64,000 nucleotides of DNA from Lutraria lutraria. Its lineage: Eukaryota > Mollusca > Bivalvia > Venerida > Mactridae. The stretch lies in NCBI GenBank assembly GCA_964023205.1, contig OZ026838.1:28423843-28487842 (forward strand), given 5' to 3'. The position numbers and the translations under genes were made by a program. The notes beneath the pieces are model-generated. The model searched no databases. It was not told where the DNA came from and saw only the letters and a list, made by a program, of their open reading frames with translations. This document shows positions 1 through 11,705 of this stretch, one piece after another. Position 1 is the stretch's first letter; each line of letters opens with the position of its first letter.

Positions 1-1003
1 ATTTTAATACTGTCAACAATTTAAAGCATATTTCTCCTTGTACCATATTAAGTATTATGATGCTCTTGAAGGCAAATATCTTTAATGAAATCAATAATTG
101 AATTCAAAGTGTTTATTCTATAGAGGTTAAATTTTTTATTGAATGTATCACAGTGGTTTGGTATTTGCTTGTTTTTTGCAAGCCCCCGTGATGGAGAAAT
201 GATCAATTACACAGCTCTCCTCTCTGTAATGTTGATATTTCTTGTATCAGAATTGATTTGTCATATACAGAGGTCTACCCCAGGGGACTTGTGTGGAATA
301 GACGAAAATTTCTGATAAGAATATTTCCCTAGTTCGAAAGGTTTTTTGTTTTGAGACAAAAGATTTATAAAGGTCCTTTACGAAATATTTTGAATCAACA
401 ATTGGTAATGACACATTCCTATGGATAAGATTGATTCCTGTAGTAGTGAGGTTTGATTAAACAGGTTCAAATCTACTCGACCATTGTTGACAACTATTAG
501 GTCAGAAAATAGGCATTCATTATAAGAAAACATAGTCTACATTTATCTACATATAACAATTTGAAACTGTTTGGCATTGTGCTGTTACAGAAGAGCTGTC
601 TAATTTGTTTATACAGAAATAGACAAATCTAATTCTTTGTATTCATACACAGTTTTGTTAAGACAGTTTCTTGACTGATGAAGCTTATCTTCGACATGAT
701 GAAGGATGGCTTGTGGAATATCCTAATTATGTTGACTGTACGTGTGTGTATTCATATTGATGAGCTTTACTTTTTGCTCTTGCAAACTTATTTGAAACAT
801 TCCACTCTTGTTAAAATCGGCAACAGTGTCATCGCTATTTCAGTCTTTAATTTTTGTGTGACATTACAATAGAGAGAAGTGTTTAATCTGGCATCAAACA
901 GTACAAGAAAGTAGTTTGTTAAGTCTTGGAATTTGTAAAAGTTGTTGCATTCATGTAGATTTTTTCTCTGGGTTCATTTGGTGACATTTTCTGCTTTTCC
1001 AAG
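1..1003. other. Intron or upstream sequence with nothing recognisable
   Basis: AT-rich sequence with no exon, repeat or long reading frame that I can support. It ends in a pyrimidine-rich tract (ctgcttttccaag) that would serve as acceptor for the candidate exon at 1004. Confidence 0.5.
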
Positions 1004-1071
1004 GCTAGTGATAACTTAGTCAGAGAGCGTAGCTACTCAACCATGGAGGTCCCTGATGACCCTTTACACAC
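1004..1071 (+). CDS. MPDZ: Candidate upstream exon of the multi-PDZ gene (linker after PDZ3)
   Basis: A pyrimidine tract ending in aag precedes 68 bases that are open in only one phase, and a gtatgt donor follows. The predicted peptide, SDNLVRERSYSTMEVPDDP, is polar and acidic like the linkers of this gene. The exon would start in phase 0 and leave two bases over, whereas the next recognised exon (4617) needs one base left over. Either an exon between them was missed or this is not an exon. It also contains an ACCATGG context, so an alternative internal start is possible but unsupported. Confidence 0.45.
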
Positions 1072-1379
1072 GTATGTTCAGTTAATTAAGTTTGTAAGAT
1101 GCTGAATATCGGAAATAGCTATAAGCCCTTTTGCTAAATGGAACTAATCTAAACATATACAAAATTAGAGTTCTGGACTTATATTTCGACGAAGCTCTGG
1201 CATTCTCTCAGTTAATTAACAAGTTCTCTTCGACATCTTAGTGCATTTCTATATTAATCCTGACTATTGCATTGTTGAGCATAGAATTCATTTCTCCTGA
1301 ATACCGTATTTGACAGGAGATTCAATCAACAGCACCGTACTGTAGTTAGGTCATGTGAAATAATTTTTCACTGGGGTTT

Positions 1380-1510
1380 ATAACATTGAACCAACGACCG
1401 AGGTCATTTGTCGATTTTCAAGCTTTAACAATGACAGAAGACCCAAGTCTTATGCCTAGGTAGAACCACGACATTCTGTGAGCTATTTGGATAGTGAGAC
1501 CATTTGAAAA
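1380..1510 (-). repeat. Diverged SINE-like remnant
   Basis: The stretch 'cctaggtagaaccacgaca' followed by 'gctatttgg' resembles the interior of the minus-strand SINE copy at 16480-16608 ('cctagatggaaccatccacc', 'gctgaatagc'). No target duplication or clear boundary was found, so this is tentative. Confidence 0.3.
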
Positions 1511-2599
1511 AGGAGGCCACTTCATGTCACATGTATACAGGTTGTCTTATTTTAGCAATCATAGATGGACTTATTTACTAGGTTTTCACGCAGAAACTCT
1601 CATTTTTTTTGAAAAATTTCTAATTTGAAAACTCAAATTGTTCTATTACTTTGAAAATAAGAATTCTTCCACCGACACACGTATATATGTATATGTCATA
1701 AATATGACATTTGTGAAGAAAATGTTCAAGTTATATCTCTCATATTAACAGTCAACAGTTGAACTCTACAAGATAACATGAATTAATAATCACCCTGCAT
1801 TCGAGATATTTGTACTCTCTCAATATTCCCAAGTGTGAATTGTTTGTCACATCTGCTACAAATAAATACTCTTATGGGAGTTTCTCCATACTAAACAGCT
1901 TTACATTTAGTGTATATAAAACTGTAGCAAAGTGTCAGAATTGGATAAATGTCTTCTCATTTTCTGTGAGACTTTGTAACATTCATTATCAAATACCTTT
2001 CAAGGCTTTTATTTCAGTATTTTGTCTCCAAGGATTTTTTTTAGATATCTCGTTCTATCAGAAATGGGTTTTTTTCTGATTTTATTCCAGCTCTCCTTTT
2101 TATACCATTTTTCTGATTTGGAGATTCTTGATTGTCCATTAACTTAAATATTTTTTTAAGAGTTGGATGGGGATTTACTACTGTTGTTATTTCCAACAAT
2201 CATAAAAGAATCCAGTATGTTTTTTATAATGGAAGGGAGACAACTCAATTTCTTCTCTGAAGCTATTGCATAGACAAATGTAATATAAGTATCTGCTGCT
2301 GCAATGTGCGCTGCATTAAATAAATTGTAATTAAACATAGAAATACCACTTAGTTAGCATGCAAACAGCTACTATATTGTTAATACCCTGTGACAAAGTT
2401 CACTTTTGTTACTGTTTGTTTACATTATGATTGATGTAACCAAACTGTTTTGTTAGATGTATTTTGTTGAATAATATCTGTTAAAAGAAGAAACACTATA
2501 ATGCAAAGTCTGCTTGATGTATTCTCAGTAGTTTCAATATGATTAAAGGAATATGTGTCCAGATAAAATAAGTCAATTGATTGTAAAACAAAAGTTGAA

Positions 2600-2975
2600 T
2601 TATGAGTTAACTCCCCTGAAGTAAAACAAATGCTGAATTGTGAGTTAACTCCCCTGAATGAAAATGAAAGTTGAAATATGAGTTTAATAACTAACTCCCC
2701 TGATGTAGAATGTAAGCTTAATTATGAGGTAACTCCCCTGGTGTAGAAGGAAAGTTGCATTATGAGTTAACTCCCCTGAAGTAGAATAAATGCTGAAATA
2801 TGATTTAACTCCCCTGAAATAAAATGAAAGCTTAATTATGAATTAAATCCCCTGAAGTAGAATGAAAGCTGAATTATGAGTTAACTCCCCTGAAGTAGAA
2901 TGAAAGGTGTTTTATGAGTTAAATCCCCTGAAGTCAAATGTAAGATTAATTATGAGTTAACTTCCCTGGTGGAAT
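2600..2975 (+). repeat. Minisatellite, 38-39 bp unit, about 10 copies
   Basis: A core like 'atgagttaactcccctgaag' recurs ten times at 36-40 bp spacing, followed by a variable 'tagaatgaaagctgaatt' segment. Copies differ by point changes and one carries a short insertion near 2690. It is intronic. Confidence 0.9.
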
Positions 2976-4090
2976 CTATGATGCACTGAGTGTGTACAGT
3001 CAGTGTCAAAGGAGTCAAATGGATGTTATATAGTCATATATTGATAGTTTTATAAAAAAACGCACAACAAATACCTTAAAAATATGGGAATTTATCAGCC
3101 TGAGAAAATGGTTTGTTTGTGGATGTATGATATTTTTTGAAACACCCATTAATTATATTTGGTATTCAATTCAGATGTCCATATAATGGTATGTGATAAT
3201 ATCACATATTATGAAACTTTTGTTAGAATAAAACAACGGTAAACTCATGGATTTTTTGTGCATTATTTATCTACTAAGTTCAATCATTTAAAGTAGCCTG
3301 TTTCTAACAGACTTTATTGAATTGAACATTTTCCATTGAATTCAATTTTAGATTTAAATTCAGTCAGGGATTATGTGAAAAAAAATTTGTTCAGTCTCCT
3401 GTTTCGAAGAAATAGTTAATGTTCTTTGGTTTCAAAAAAGTTATTATGTTCCATCAGTTGGAAAATACTCCATTCCTGTTATTACGGCTGAATTGAACTG
3501 ACTTATTCAATTAGATATTTCTCATGAATTTCTGGTTAAAATTTAGCCTGAAAATAATAGATAACGTTAGAAAGAGAATTTCTATTTCCCTTCTAATTTC
3601 AAAGTTGCCTTTGTAACAGACATGTTATTTCCCAACCAGAAGTCTAAATTTCTATGCAGTAAATGATTATGCAAATATATATCAGTATTTTCAATAGACA
3701 ACTATTTCTGTTCTTGATGTATCTATAGAAGATTTACTGTGTCTACAGTAGAGCTGAACTAAATGAGGTGTGTTAATTATATTCTGTTATACCCGACTGT
3801 GTACAAAACTTAGCTACTGCATCATTTTATAAATTGAAGTTTCCATTTATATCGTATCTGTAAATATTCTCGATTTTAGTGGAGTGGTTCACTCGATGAC
3901 AATCTTGCATGATGCTTTTTAGTTTTATGTTCAATAGTGTCAGCAAATTTCTCTGCTAGAATTGAAGCAGACATTTCGACATTTGTGAAGTAACATTTTA
4001 TAATTGATGTAAATTTCCTTTGCAAATGAATGTATCGCATATAAGACTCTTCTTCCTTCTTTCTAACTTCCCTGTTTGAAGAATCCTGAT

Positions 4091-4342
4091 TTAAAATGTA
4101 GTTTCAAATGCAGCAGAGACGGTTTTGTCTTGCATGAGATAATTTAATTTGCATTGTGTATGTGTTCTATAATGTGGTTTCATTTCTTGAAATGTATCAA
4201 ATTTTTCACCAAACCTAAAACACTGTTTATAATTATTTTCACATTCCTCAATATTAGACTTGGTTTTACAACCAGTGTTTTTTTCATCTCTTTGGGAATG
4301 AGTCCGGTCAGATTGGGAGTTTTTATTGAGAAATTTTATCAA
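4091..4342 (-). pseudogene. Possible C2H2 zinc-finger fossil, antisense to the host gene
   Basis: The minus strand is open for 83 codons. Around 4160-4222 it reads CFRFGEKFDTFQEMKPHYRTHT, laid out like a C2H2 finger (C-x2-C-G-K-x-F-x5-L-x2-H-x3-H) with the second Cys replaced by Phe and the linker beginning THTQ instead of TGEK. No complete neighbouring finger was found, so at most it is a decayed fragment of a zinc-finger gene. A chance match in AT-rich DNA is a real alternative. Confidence 0.3.
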
Positions 4343-4616
4343 TAGTCATTGCCAAATACATCGAGTTCTCGGGTTTCTTTGCACTTGTACACTATACTTC
4401 TTGTCAAAAAGTGGTCACTTAGATTTGAGAAAATTGAAGCCTAAATGCTATTGGGTTTACCCAAACTAAGAAGGAAAAATATCCCTGACAACAGATAAAC
4501 AATAGTATGCTAAAATAGGTCTCCATTTTTTAGCAATATGTTTGAACTCATGCATCAGTGGTCTTAGTGTGTTCTTCTTATATCTTATAATTAACTTATG
4601 TGTTGTTTTATTCCAG

Positions 4617-4778
4617 CTCAACCACAACTTAATGCCCAGCAAGCCCAACCAACTTCACCTGTTTTAGCAACTGAAACCACAACAATAGCAACACCTCGTT
4701 ATGAACTCAATACTCAACCATCACAGCAAGCACCCGTGGACCTTGATGATGTAGCACTGCAACCACAGGAAGATTTAG
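4617..4778 (+). CDS. MPDZ: Multi-PDZ protein exon: Gln/Pro/Thr-rich linker before PDZ4
   Basis: The acceptor is ttattccag and the donor gtgaga. The exon enters with two bases of a split codon and leaves one base, which pairs with AT of the next exon to give Asp. It encodes a low-complexity linker rich in Gln, Pro and Thr (LNAQQAQPTSPVLATETTT) turning acidic at its end (VDLDDVALQPQEDL). This is the inter-domain spacer between PDZ3 and PDZ4 in the family. Sequence conservation of such linkers is low, so the call rests on frame and phase agreement with the next exon. Confidence 0.8.
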
Positions 4779-5761
4779 GTGAGAAAAGTCTCTTTTGAAT
4801 GCTGTTATAATCCTAGGATTTATGTTACACCTATGGTCTGATTCATTTAGAAAGACCTAGATAAGATGCCAACAGTCATGTACTGAAAATCCTGTCTCTC
4901 CTAAGGTGCCTTATTTGAACAGTTAACTAAATCATTCCATATATGCTATCCATAAAATTTATGTACATTTGAGTTGGACCGTACCATTTCCAACCTTTCT
5001 TAAAAATAACGTCCTTATAACCAGTTTAATTGCCACATCATGATGTCATTAGTGATGTCATCCCATTCACCCTGTCCTTAATTATTACATTCTTTCTGTA
5101 CGTCAAAACAACATGAGTAGAAAATAAAATTTAATTTCTCAAACATGAATTGAATATAATGCAGTAAAAGAGAAAAGCTTCAGATACGAAATTGCACAGC
5201 AGCAGACATCTGTACCACCCCCTCCCGTAGCTTTGTTTTATTTCCTGTTAAGTTACATAAACTGCATTAATTTTTGTTACATCTTACATTTCTGCTTTTT
5301 TCTGAAGATTATACAATCTGGATGGCTTACTTATCTGCATACTGTTAAAACCAGGCATTATAGCAGATGATTGATTGAATAAGTTGTACAAATTCTCTTC
5401 TGGGAATTTTGTTTTATTATTCAGAGATGGTACCGTAATAGTCAATATATCATCCATCTTCTGTCAGGTTATCATATCCTTGTTTTGTGTCTTCAGCTCT
5501 AGACTCAGCTAAGACAATACATTAACTTAAACAGTGAATTGTGATTAGACTTAAACTCTTGGGAATTTTTTTCAATATTTCGGCTATTTGCTAAGAAAAT
5601 CATGTAATTACGGACATTGTCTTCTATTTTAAGCTGTGTGAATAGATTCTACCCTTAAGGGAATGAAGGTGTTTGTTGGTGTTAAGATTGATTGTGATAC
5701 TTTTTATCAACAGATTATTTCATTATACGCCCATTTGAAAAACGGGTCATATTATGGGAAC

Positions 5762-5990
5762 ACCCATGGCGGGTAGGCTAGTTGGCGAGCGGTTAGTGTC
5801 CACAATGGTGTCCGCTCTCTAATTCAAATAGTTTTATTCAGATCCTCGCCAAACATGATAGAAATGTTTATGGCTATGAGATCCCGGTCGAGTTCAAAAA
5901 CCAGCCAAATCGGCCCAGGCACTTCTAAGTTATGGCCCTTGAAGCGCATATTTTGTGACCTGGCACTCTTGTAATCTTTGATATCTTAAG
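5762..5990 (+). repeat. Possible tRNA-related SINE-like repeat
   Basis: The segment begins 'ggcgggtaggctagttggcgagcggttagtg', reminiscent of an A box, and about 100 bp later has 'ggtcgagttcaaa', close to a B box. It then contains 'ttctaagttatggcccttg', a word shared with other repeats of this window. Spacing between the boxes is longer than in a tRNA, so the identification is weak. Confidence 0.35.
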
Positions 5991-6444
5991 ATCTCATTTT
6001 GTGAAAACTGGAATAAGTTCATGGTCAGTTTGTTTGTCAATATTATTTACATTAATTACCTCCCTTTCATCATTATTCATGCCACCGGATTTTGACTTTG
6101 CCCAATCCATCAACTTGATCCAGAAATTTGATTGTCCAGTGTGACGTACGAATCATGTTCGTGGAACATGCGATTATCTCATCAACTGGCATACATCCCA
6201 CATGTCTTGTAGACAATGAATTAAGTCGTGAATCTGTCTTCATACAGTGACATATTGCATGCAAACATTGATGAAATATCTCACAAACCGTAATCGACTG
6301 TTCGCTAATGTCAGTTCTATGTTAGGTTATCTGTCTATTATGTACCAATGACTGTCAGTTATTGCAGGAAACAATTTTTCTATTACAACTATGGGCCGTC
6401 TCATCATGGAGGGAACTCAGCCTGATGTATAGTAAAAACTTTAG

Positions 6445-6783
6445 TTTGCAGACACCTTTGAATAAAGACCACCCTGTGAATAAAGGCCACCCTGTGAATA
6501 AAGGCTACCCTGTGAATAAAGGCCACCCTGTGAATAAAGGCAGCCCTGTGAATAAAGGCAGCCCTGTGAATAAAGGCCACCCTGTGAATAAAGGCAGCCC
6601 TGTGAATAAAGGCCACCCTGTGAATAAAGGCAGCCCTGTGAATAAAGGCAGCCCTATGAATAAGTGTCATTCTGTTAAAAGCCATCATTGATTATTTAAA
6701 ACAAACTGACCTCTATATAAAGGACAATAAAGGCCATATTTTGTTTTCCTCAAGGGTGGCCTTTATTCACAGGTTTGACTGTA
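6445..6783 (+). mobile_element. MITE (ACAGTCAAACCTGTG family) with internal 18-bp expansion
   Basis: The right end 'cctttattcacaggtttgactgta' matches the inverted terminus of the copies at 11512-11705 and 15687-15886. The interior 'cattgattatttaaaacaaa' matches them too. The left part has been replaced or extended by about eleven 18-bp units of 'gtgaataaaggccaccct' (about 6460-6660). The left terminal motif itself is not visible. Confidence 0.7.
6455..6665 (+). repeat. 18-bp tandem repeat, about 11 copies
   Basis: The unit 'gtgaataaaggccaccct' alternates with a 'ggcagccct' variant. Because 18 is divisible by three and the unit has no stop in several frames, both strands read as open hexapeptide repeats (NKGHPV on +, HRVAFI on -). 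These frames are by-products of the repeat and are not called as genes. Confidence 0.9.
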
Positions 6784-7547
6784 AATGTTACTAGGTAGCC
6801 CCCATTATTTCATATTGCATCATTAAGTGAAGGAAGTTTTTCTAATAAGGTTCCCAAGCCAGCGCGGTAAACTATGTTTTATTTATCTTATTACGTACTG
6901 ATTCATGTACAATGGTTTATTATCGTATACTGATTCTATATAATTTATTACATACTTACATAAAATTCATGTCCCTACAAAAGCTCTTCTTACGCAGGTT
7001 AAATAATGATCTGAAATAAGCATTCATCAAAACAAGTCTGATTCATCCAAACTTGTTCCAAACATAATTTGATAAAATGACAAAGAGTTCTGTCAAACGA
7101 ATTGTCTATTTAGTATTTATAAGGAACATTTGGTATTCTTTAAGCATTTAAATGACTAGTTAGACTTGTCCCTTAACGTCTAATCTATTTCTTTCTCTGT
7201 AAGGAATTGTTTTTTGTTTTGATCAATACAAGCAGCACTTAATCAGAACAGTAAATGTAATTTATTTGTTTTCTGTTTAACTGTTTACTTCATTATTCAA
7301 GGTACTCTTTATGCTTTACGCTACTTCAACGATGGAGGCATTTCTTAAAGCAGCAATTATTCTACTGTCTAGTCTATTTATTCCAGTCAGACTGTGTCAT
7401 TATTTACGGACAAAAAGTAGTATTTAGTTAACCAGTCTACGGATAAATGTCAAGTCTATTGTAGTTCTAAGGATAATGGAGACTTGCCATTATAGTGACA
7501 AGGCTATAAATCTGAGTTAAATACAGCATGCCAAATGACATACCATT

Positions 7548-8180
7548 CAGTGGTCAAACCTACAGTAACATTGCTCAACCAGATATTGACCATGAAGAGC
7601 CAGTTGTCCAAGATATTGATCCTGTTTTTTGAGATATCAATCATTTGTTTACCAGAATGATATGGTCAGCCATATATGGTGAACATGCATACATGAACCC
7701 GATATCTATTGTAGTCAGCCAGATGCATCAACCAATATCTACCTGATATTAGTTATTGTTTGCCATATGTATCAACCTAGATCCACCTAGTATTAGCTTT
7801 GGTTAATCAAATGTCTTGCATGGTGAACCAGACATCAACTATGGTCAGCCAGATATTTCAGCCATGGTCTATACCTGATATTAGCGTTGGTCAACCAGAT
7901 TAATAAATCAGTTATCATGGTCAACCAGGTATCTTTTATGGTCAACTAGATGTGTCATCTGAGATCTACCTGATATTAGTTATAGTCAAGCAGTTGTATC
8001 AACTGTGGTCAGCCATGGTCTATCTGATGTTATAACTATGGTTCACCAGCTATCAGCCATGGTCTACTTGATAATAGATGTTGTCAACCAGATTTATCAA
8101 CTCCGGTCAACCATATTCTATCAGATACATTAACTATGGTCAACCATATCAGCCATTATAAAGTCAACCATGTATTATTT
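7548..8180 (+). repeat. Degenerate tandem array of 'ggtcaaccagatatc...ctacctgatatt' words
   Basis: Variants of 'ggtcaaccagat', 'ggtcagccagat', 'tctacctgatattagt' and 'atcaactatggt' recur many times at irregular spacing over about 630 bp. The array is old, with many point changes and no uniform period. Fragments would read YGQPDI in frame, but stops break every frame. Confidence 0.7.
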
Positions 8181-10834
8181 ATCACAACTATCTATGAACC
8201 TGGAAACTAAGGGACTAAAATACATTAGCTTCAAAACTGTGAAGTTACATCAAGATTAAGGCTGAGTTTATATAAGTACAGTCATGTATGTACACTACAA
8301 TATTGAGGTAGAATTAATTCAATTTGTCTAGATATTGTGAAATTCAGTTTTCTGACATTAGTTATTCCGTCAATGCAAATTTAGTATATGAAAACCCATT
8401 TTCTTTAAGTAAAGAAACGCTGCTAGAAATTGTCATCCTTGTGAATTTTCAATTTCAATTTTCAGCAGTTTGCTTAAAACATATTTTATGCTTGCAAATA
8501 GGAAATGGATTGCATTGTATGAAATTTCAGGAATGAAATGATGCTTTATTGTGGTACATTATCATTTACCAGTAGTTTATAAAACAGCATACTTTTTGCA
8601 TGTTCTATTTTCAAATTAATCTTTGTCGTTCTATTGTTGATAATTAATATAGTAATTATGACTGAAGTAAATGTACATTAAATTTTCATCTTGTTTAATC
8701 TTTACTCGGTGTTGATTGTATAAATGATGGTACTTTCCGTTTAATGTTTCTCAGAGGTCCTTTGGAAGCCCTTTTATTACAGTGTAGCTAGTCTGTTTTT
8801 AAAGAAAAAGCCAAGCTAATGTGATCACTGGGTTGTCTGTGTCAGCATCTGTGCAAAAACTTAAATATAGCTCATAAGTCAGAAACTATTATGTGAGGTA
8901 GCAACATGAAACTTCATAGGAGGATAGATCTCACATAGGCGGTGAACACGTGAGTGTTAGCGCTGCTTATGGTGCTCAATCTTCTGTTTATTTTCTTAGA
9001 CTGCTTTCATGGTCATGATACACAGTCAATTATCATATTTGGAAACCAATATTTCAAGCACCTTGCTATATGTACTAATTGTAATAACTAATGAAATAGT
9101 CATGTGGCGTGAAAAGGTCACTCTGTGTAATTGTCTGTCTATAATATCTCAATACATTCTAGAATACTGGAATAACAAAATACACTGAAAATATTTTTAT
9201 TGGAAAATAAGATTTTCTGTAGGTTTGAACATTTCCAGATTTTGTCTTGTTACAGCTTGTAGTTTGTACATTTTTGGATTAAATGAAGTGTAACACACAT
9301 CAGATACAAATTGGCAATTTAAGGGAAACTTCAGTAAAAATCAATGTTTTTTTACGAAGCATTTCTCCAAAATGTTCTTACAGTTGTTCCATTAAGCCTG
9401 ACTGTTGAATTGTGAGATACAGATAATATCAGGCTGACTTTGGTTTTGTATTTGGAATATGTCCCTCTGTTGTATGGATCTGAGATTGTTCTGGCCTTAA
9501 GAATAGAACTTTAAATTTATGCTACATTTCTATATGTACTTCATGATTAAAAAAAAAAATTTTGGAATGTTTTTATTGCAAGAAAAAGTCAGTTTCACTG
9601 GTAGGACATCTGAGTCTTTCTTGGTAAAATAATTTCAGACCTACTAAAATTAATTTTAACATCCAAAGTGCTAATGGGGCTTTAACAAGTTTGACTGTTT
9701 GGTCTTTAGTCATTAGTCAGAGAGATAGATGCTTTATTAAGTTTGATATTTGAATTTACAGCAGTATATAGTATTTTCTTCTTGTTTAGTTTGTTGAGTC
9801 AGTATTTAAATTGTGTTCATTGATTAAATACAACATTGATTCTATTAGTTACCCTCATTTAACATGCAAATTATTCTTTAATGTCCGTATTACAATTGTA
9901 GTGATAAAAGTTACATATCGGATTACAAGCTGTTTAATGGCATTTTTCAATTAATTTAGTGAACATTTCATGAACACACCCTTTATGAATTAATATATAT
10001 ACATGAGTTTTGTTGATGGTTGAAATTGATTCTGAATAGTTTATAGAACTGTTAGAATTGTCATCTTAATTCTTATACATTTTCAAGGATAGTTTAAATA
10101 TAAAGTGAGCTTCCAGTGAAGTGACTTGGTTTAAATGTATAACTTTTCCTTCAAAGTGTTAGTATGTGTATGTTAGTATGATTCTGTCAATGTTCTTTAA
10201 GACATGGAATTAATACAATGGTTTGATATTTCTATTGTTTAATATGGTAATAATGTTTAGAGGAGGAGGGTGTAAGTTCCCTTTTCAAACAGTAACTGTT
10301 ATTCATACTCCATGGACTATTGATGTTGTATGCATCATTGCAAGAATTCTTTTCAAAGGCGTGTCACATTTGGCAAACGTACAGCATTCTTGCAATTTCC
10401 AGGCAACCATTTACAGAGAATTTCAGTGTGAAATGATTTATTTTTTTCACAAAGTTATTAAGTCAGTATGCCTGATATGTTTTAGACACCATTTAGACGT
10501 CTATATGGCCTGTGGAAATGTGTTAAATTGCATTAAATCAGCATATGATATATTTCAGCGTGCTAAGTACACATTATATTGCACATTGTCAATGTAACAA
10601 TATCATTATGTCTATATGTTATAACAGTTGTCAGACTTTTTATGGAGAAAAATATTGATATCTTTCTCACAGTGTTTATGATTTACCGGTATCATTCTAT
10701 GTTCCTGCCATCTCAGTATGAAAACTAACTACATGTAGAAATTAGTACAGGATAATTTTCTGTTTAAAAAATGTACCGGTATATAACTTTTATGATTCAC
10801 ATTTTTATGCATTTGTTTTATTGCATTACTTTAA

Positions 10835-10985
10835 GCTTTATGTGAGAAAGTAGGTAGTTGCTTATAGAGGATGGGAATCTAGTTCTGGTTCTTCCCAGGA
10901 ACGATGATTTATGTGAACTGCAAGCCTCATTATGACTATGACTGTTGAAAAGGGGCGTAAAACTCAAATATAAATAAACAAACAA
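10835..10985 (+). mobile_element. SINE, 5'-truncated copy
   Basis: It matches the 3' two-thirds of the full SINE at 23035-23280: 'gtgagaaagtaggtagttgcttatagaggatg', 'tctggttcttcccaggaa', then 'gactgttgaaaaggggcgtaaaact' and an A-rich 'ataaataaacaaacaaa' tail. The tRNA-like head is absent, as expected for a 5'-truncated insertion. Confidence 0.75.
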
Positions 10986-11511
10986 AGAAAAATCATGTTG
11001 TTGTGAAATTATACATTTTACATGTTGCTAATGACTGATAATGTACGTAGTATGAAAATGTCCCTGTCAAATAACTTATTCATAATTCATGTACTATTCA
11101 TAAAGTATGCAAGTACAATAGTTCAAGAAAACTTATGTTTTAACGAGGTCATTTATAACAATCTTGATATATACAAAACCAGCACTGAACATGATGCCAT
11201 AAAAAGTATCAGATAGTGACATTATAAGGTGAGAAATGAAGATTTTTAACAATGCATCAAACACATTCATCAAATTTACTAAATGTAATTTCCCACATCA
11301 AAAATGGTAGTATGCATTAATTTATTATCAATAGTGGTGGTATTTGAATTTCACTGCCAGTTATATTTGTATTTTCTAAATGATCCGAGATGGAATTGAG
11401 ATGCTGTTCCCTTGAGATTGGTGATAAACATGTTTTAGCTAGGATGGTATTTCTTTAATAAAGATTTAACACCTGAATGCTTTCAGTACAACATATACTC
11501 TTAATGTTGAG

Positions 11512-11705
11512 TACAGTCAAACCTGTGTGCTATCAGCCACTTCCAAATAAAGGCCAGCCTGTGAATAAAGGCCATTCTTTAAAAACTGTTATTGATTATT
11601 TAGAACAAAATGACCTCTAAATAAAGGTCACCTTTCAAAAATTCTATAAAGGCCACATTTTGTCTTTCCCTTTCAGGATGACCTTTGTTCATATATTTGA
11701 CTGTA
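11512..11705 (+). mobile_element. MITE, TACAGTCAAAC...TTTGACTGTA ends
   Basis: About 194 bp starting 'tacagtcaaacctgtg' and ending 'atttgactgta', an inverted terminal repeat flanked by TA. The interior has 'aataaaggccagcctgtgaataaaggcc' and 'ctgttattgattatttagaacaaaatgacc', shared with copies near 6.7, 15.7, 39.5, 45.1 and 50.8 kb. No coding capacity. TA-ended short elements of this form are usually non-autonomous Tc1/mariner relatives, which is inference here. Confidence 0.8.

Larger units (their letters stand above)
1072..4616. other. Intron with a minisatellite and fossil repeats
   Basis: It holds a SINE-like remnant (about 1380-1510), a 38-39 bp minisatellite (2600-2975) and an antisense zinc-finger-like fossil (about 4091-4342). 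The rest is AT-rich unique-looking sequence. It should also contain one undetected exon if the candidate at 1004-1071 is real. Confidence 0.6.

Noticed and set aside
2600..2975. CRISPR-like array
   Set aside because: Regular repeats but in a eukaryotic intron; the 'spacers' are themselves related copies. It is a minisatellite. The same reasoning applies to 62643-63605.
6362..6691. 109-codon frame encoding NKGHPV hexapeptide repeats (and its antisense mirror)
   Set aside because: It is the readout of an 18-bp tandem repeat within a MITE, open on both strands because the unit length is divisible by three. No splice sites or gene context.
10223..10597. 124-codon frame on +
   Set aside because: Hydrophobic, Cys-rich AT-noise composition, no domain, no splice signals matching the host gene phase, inside a large intron.
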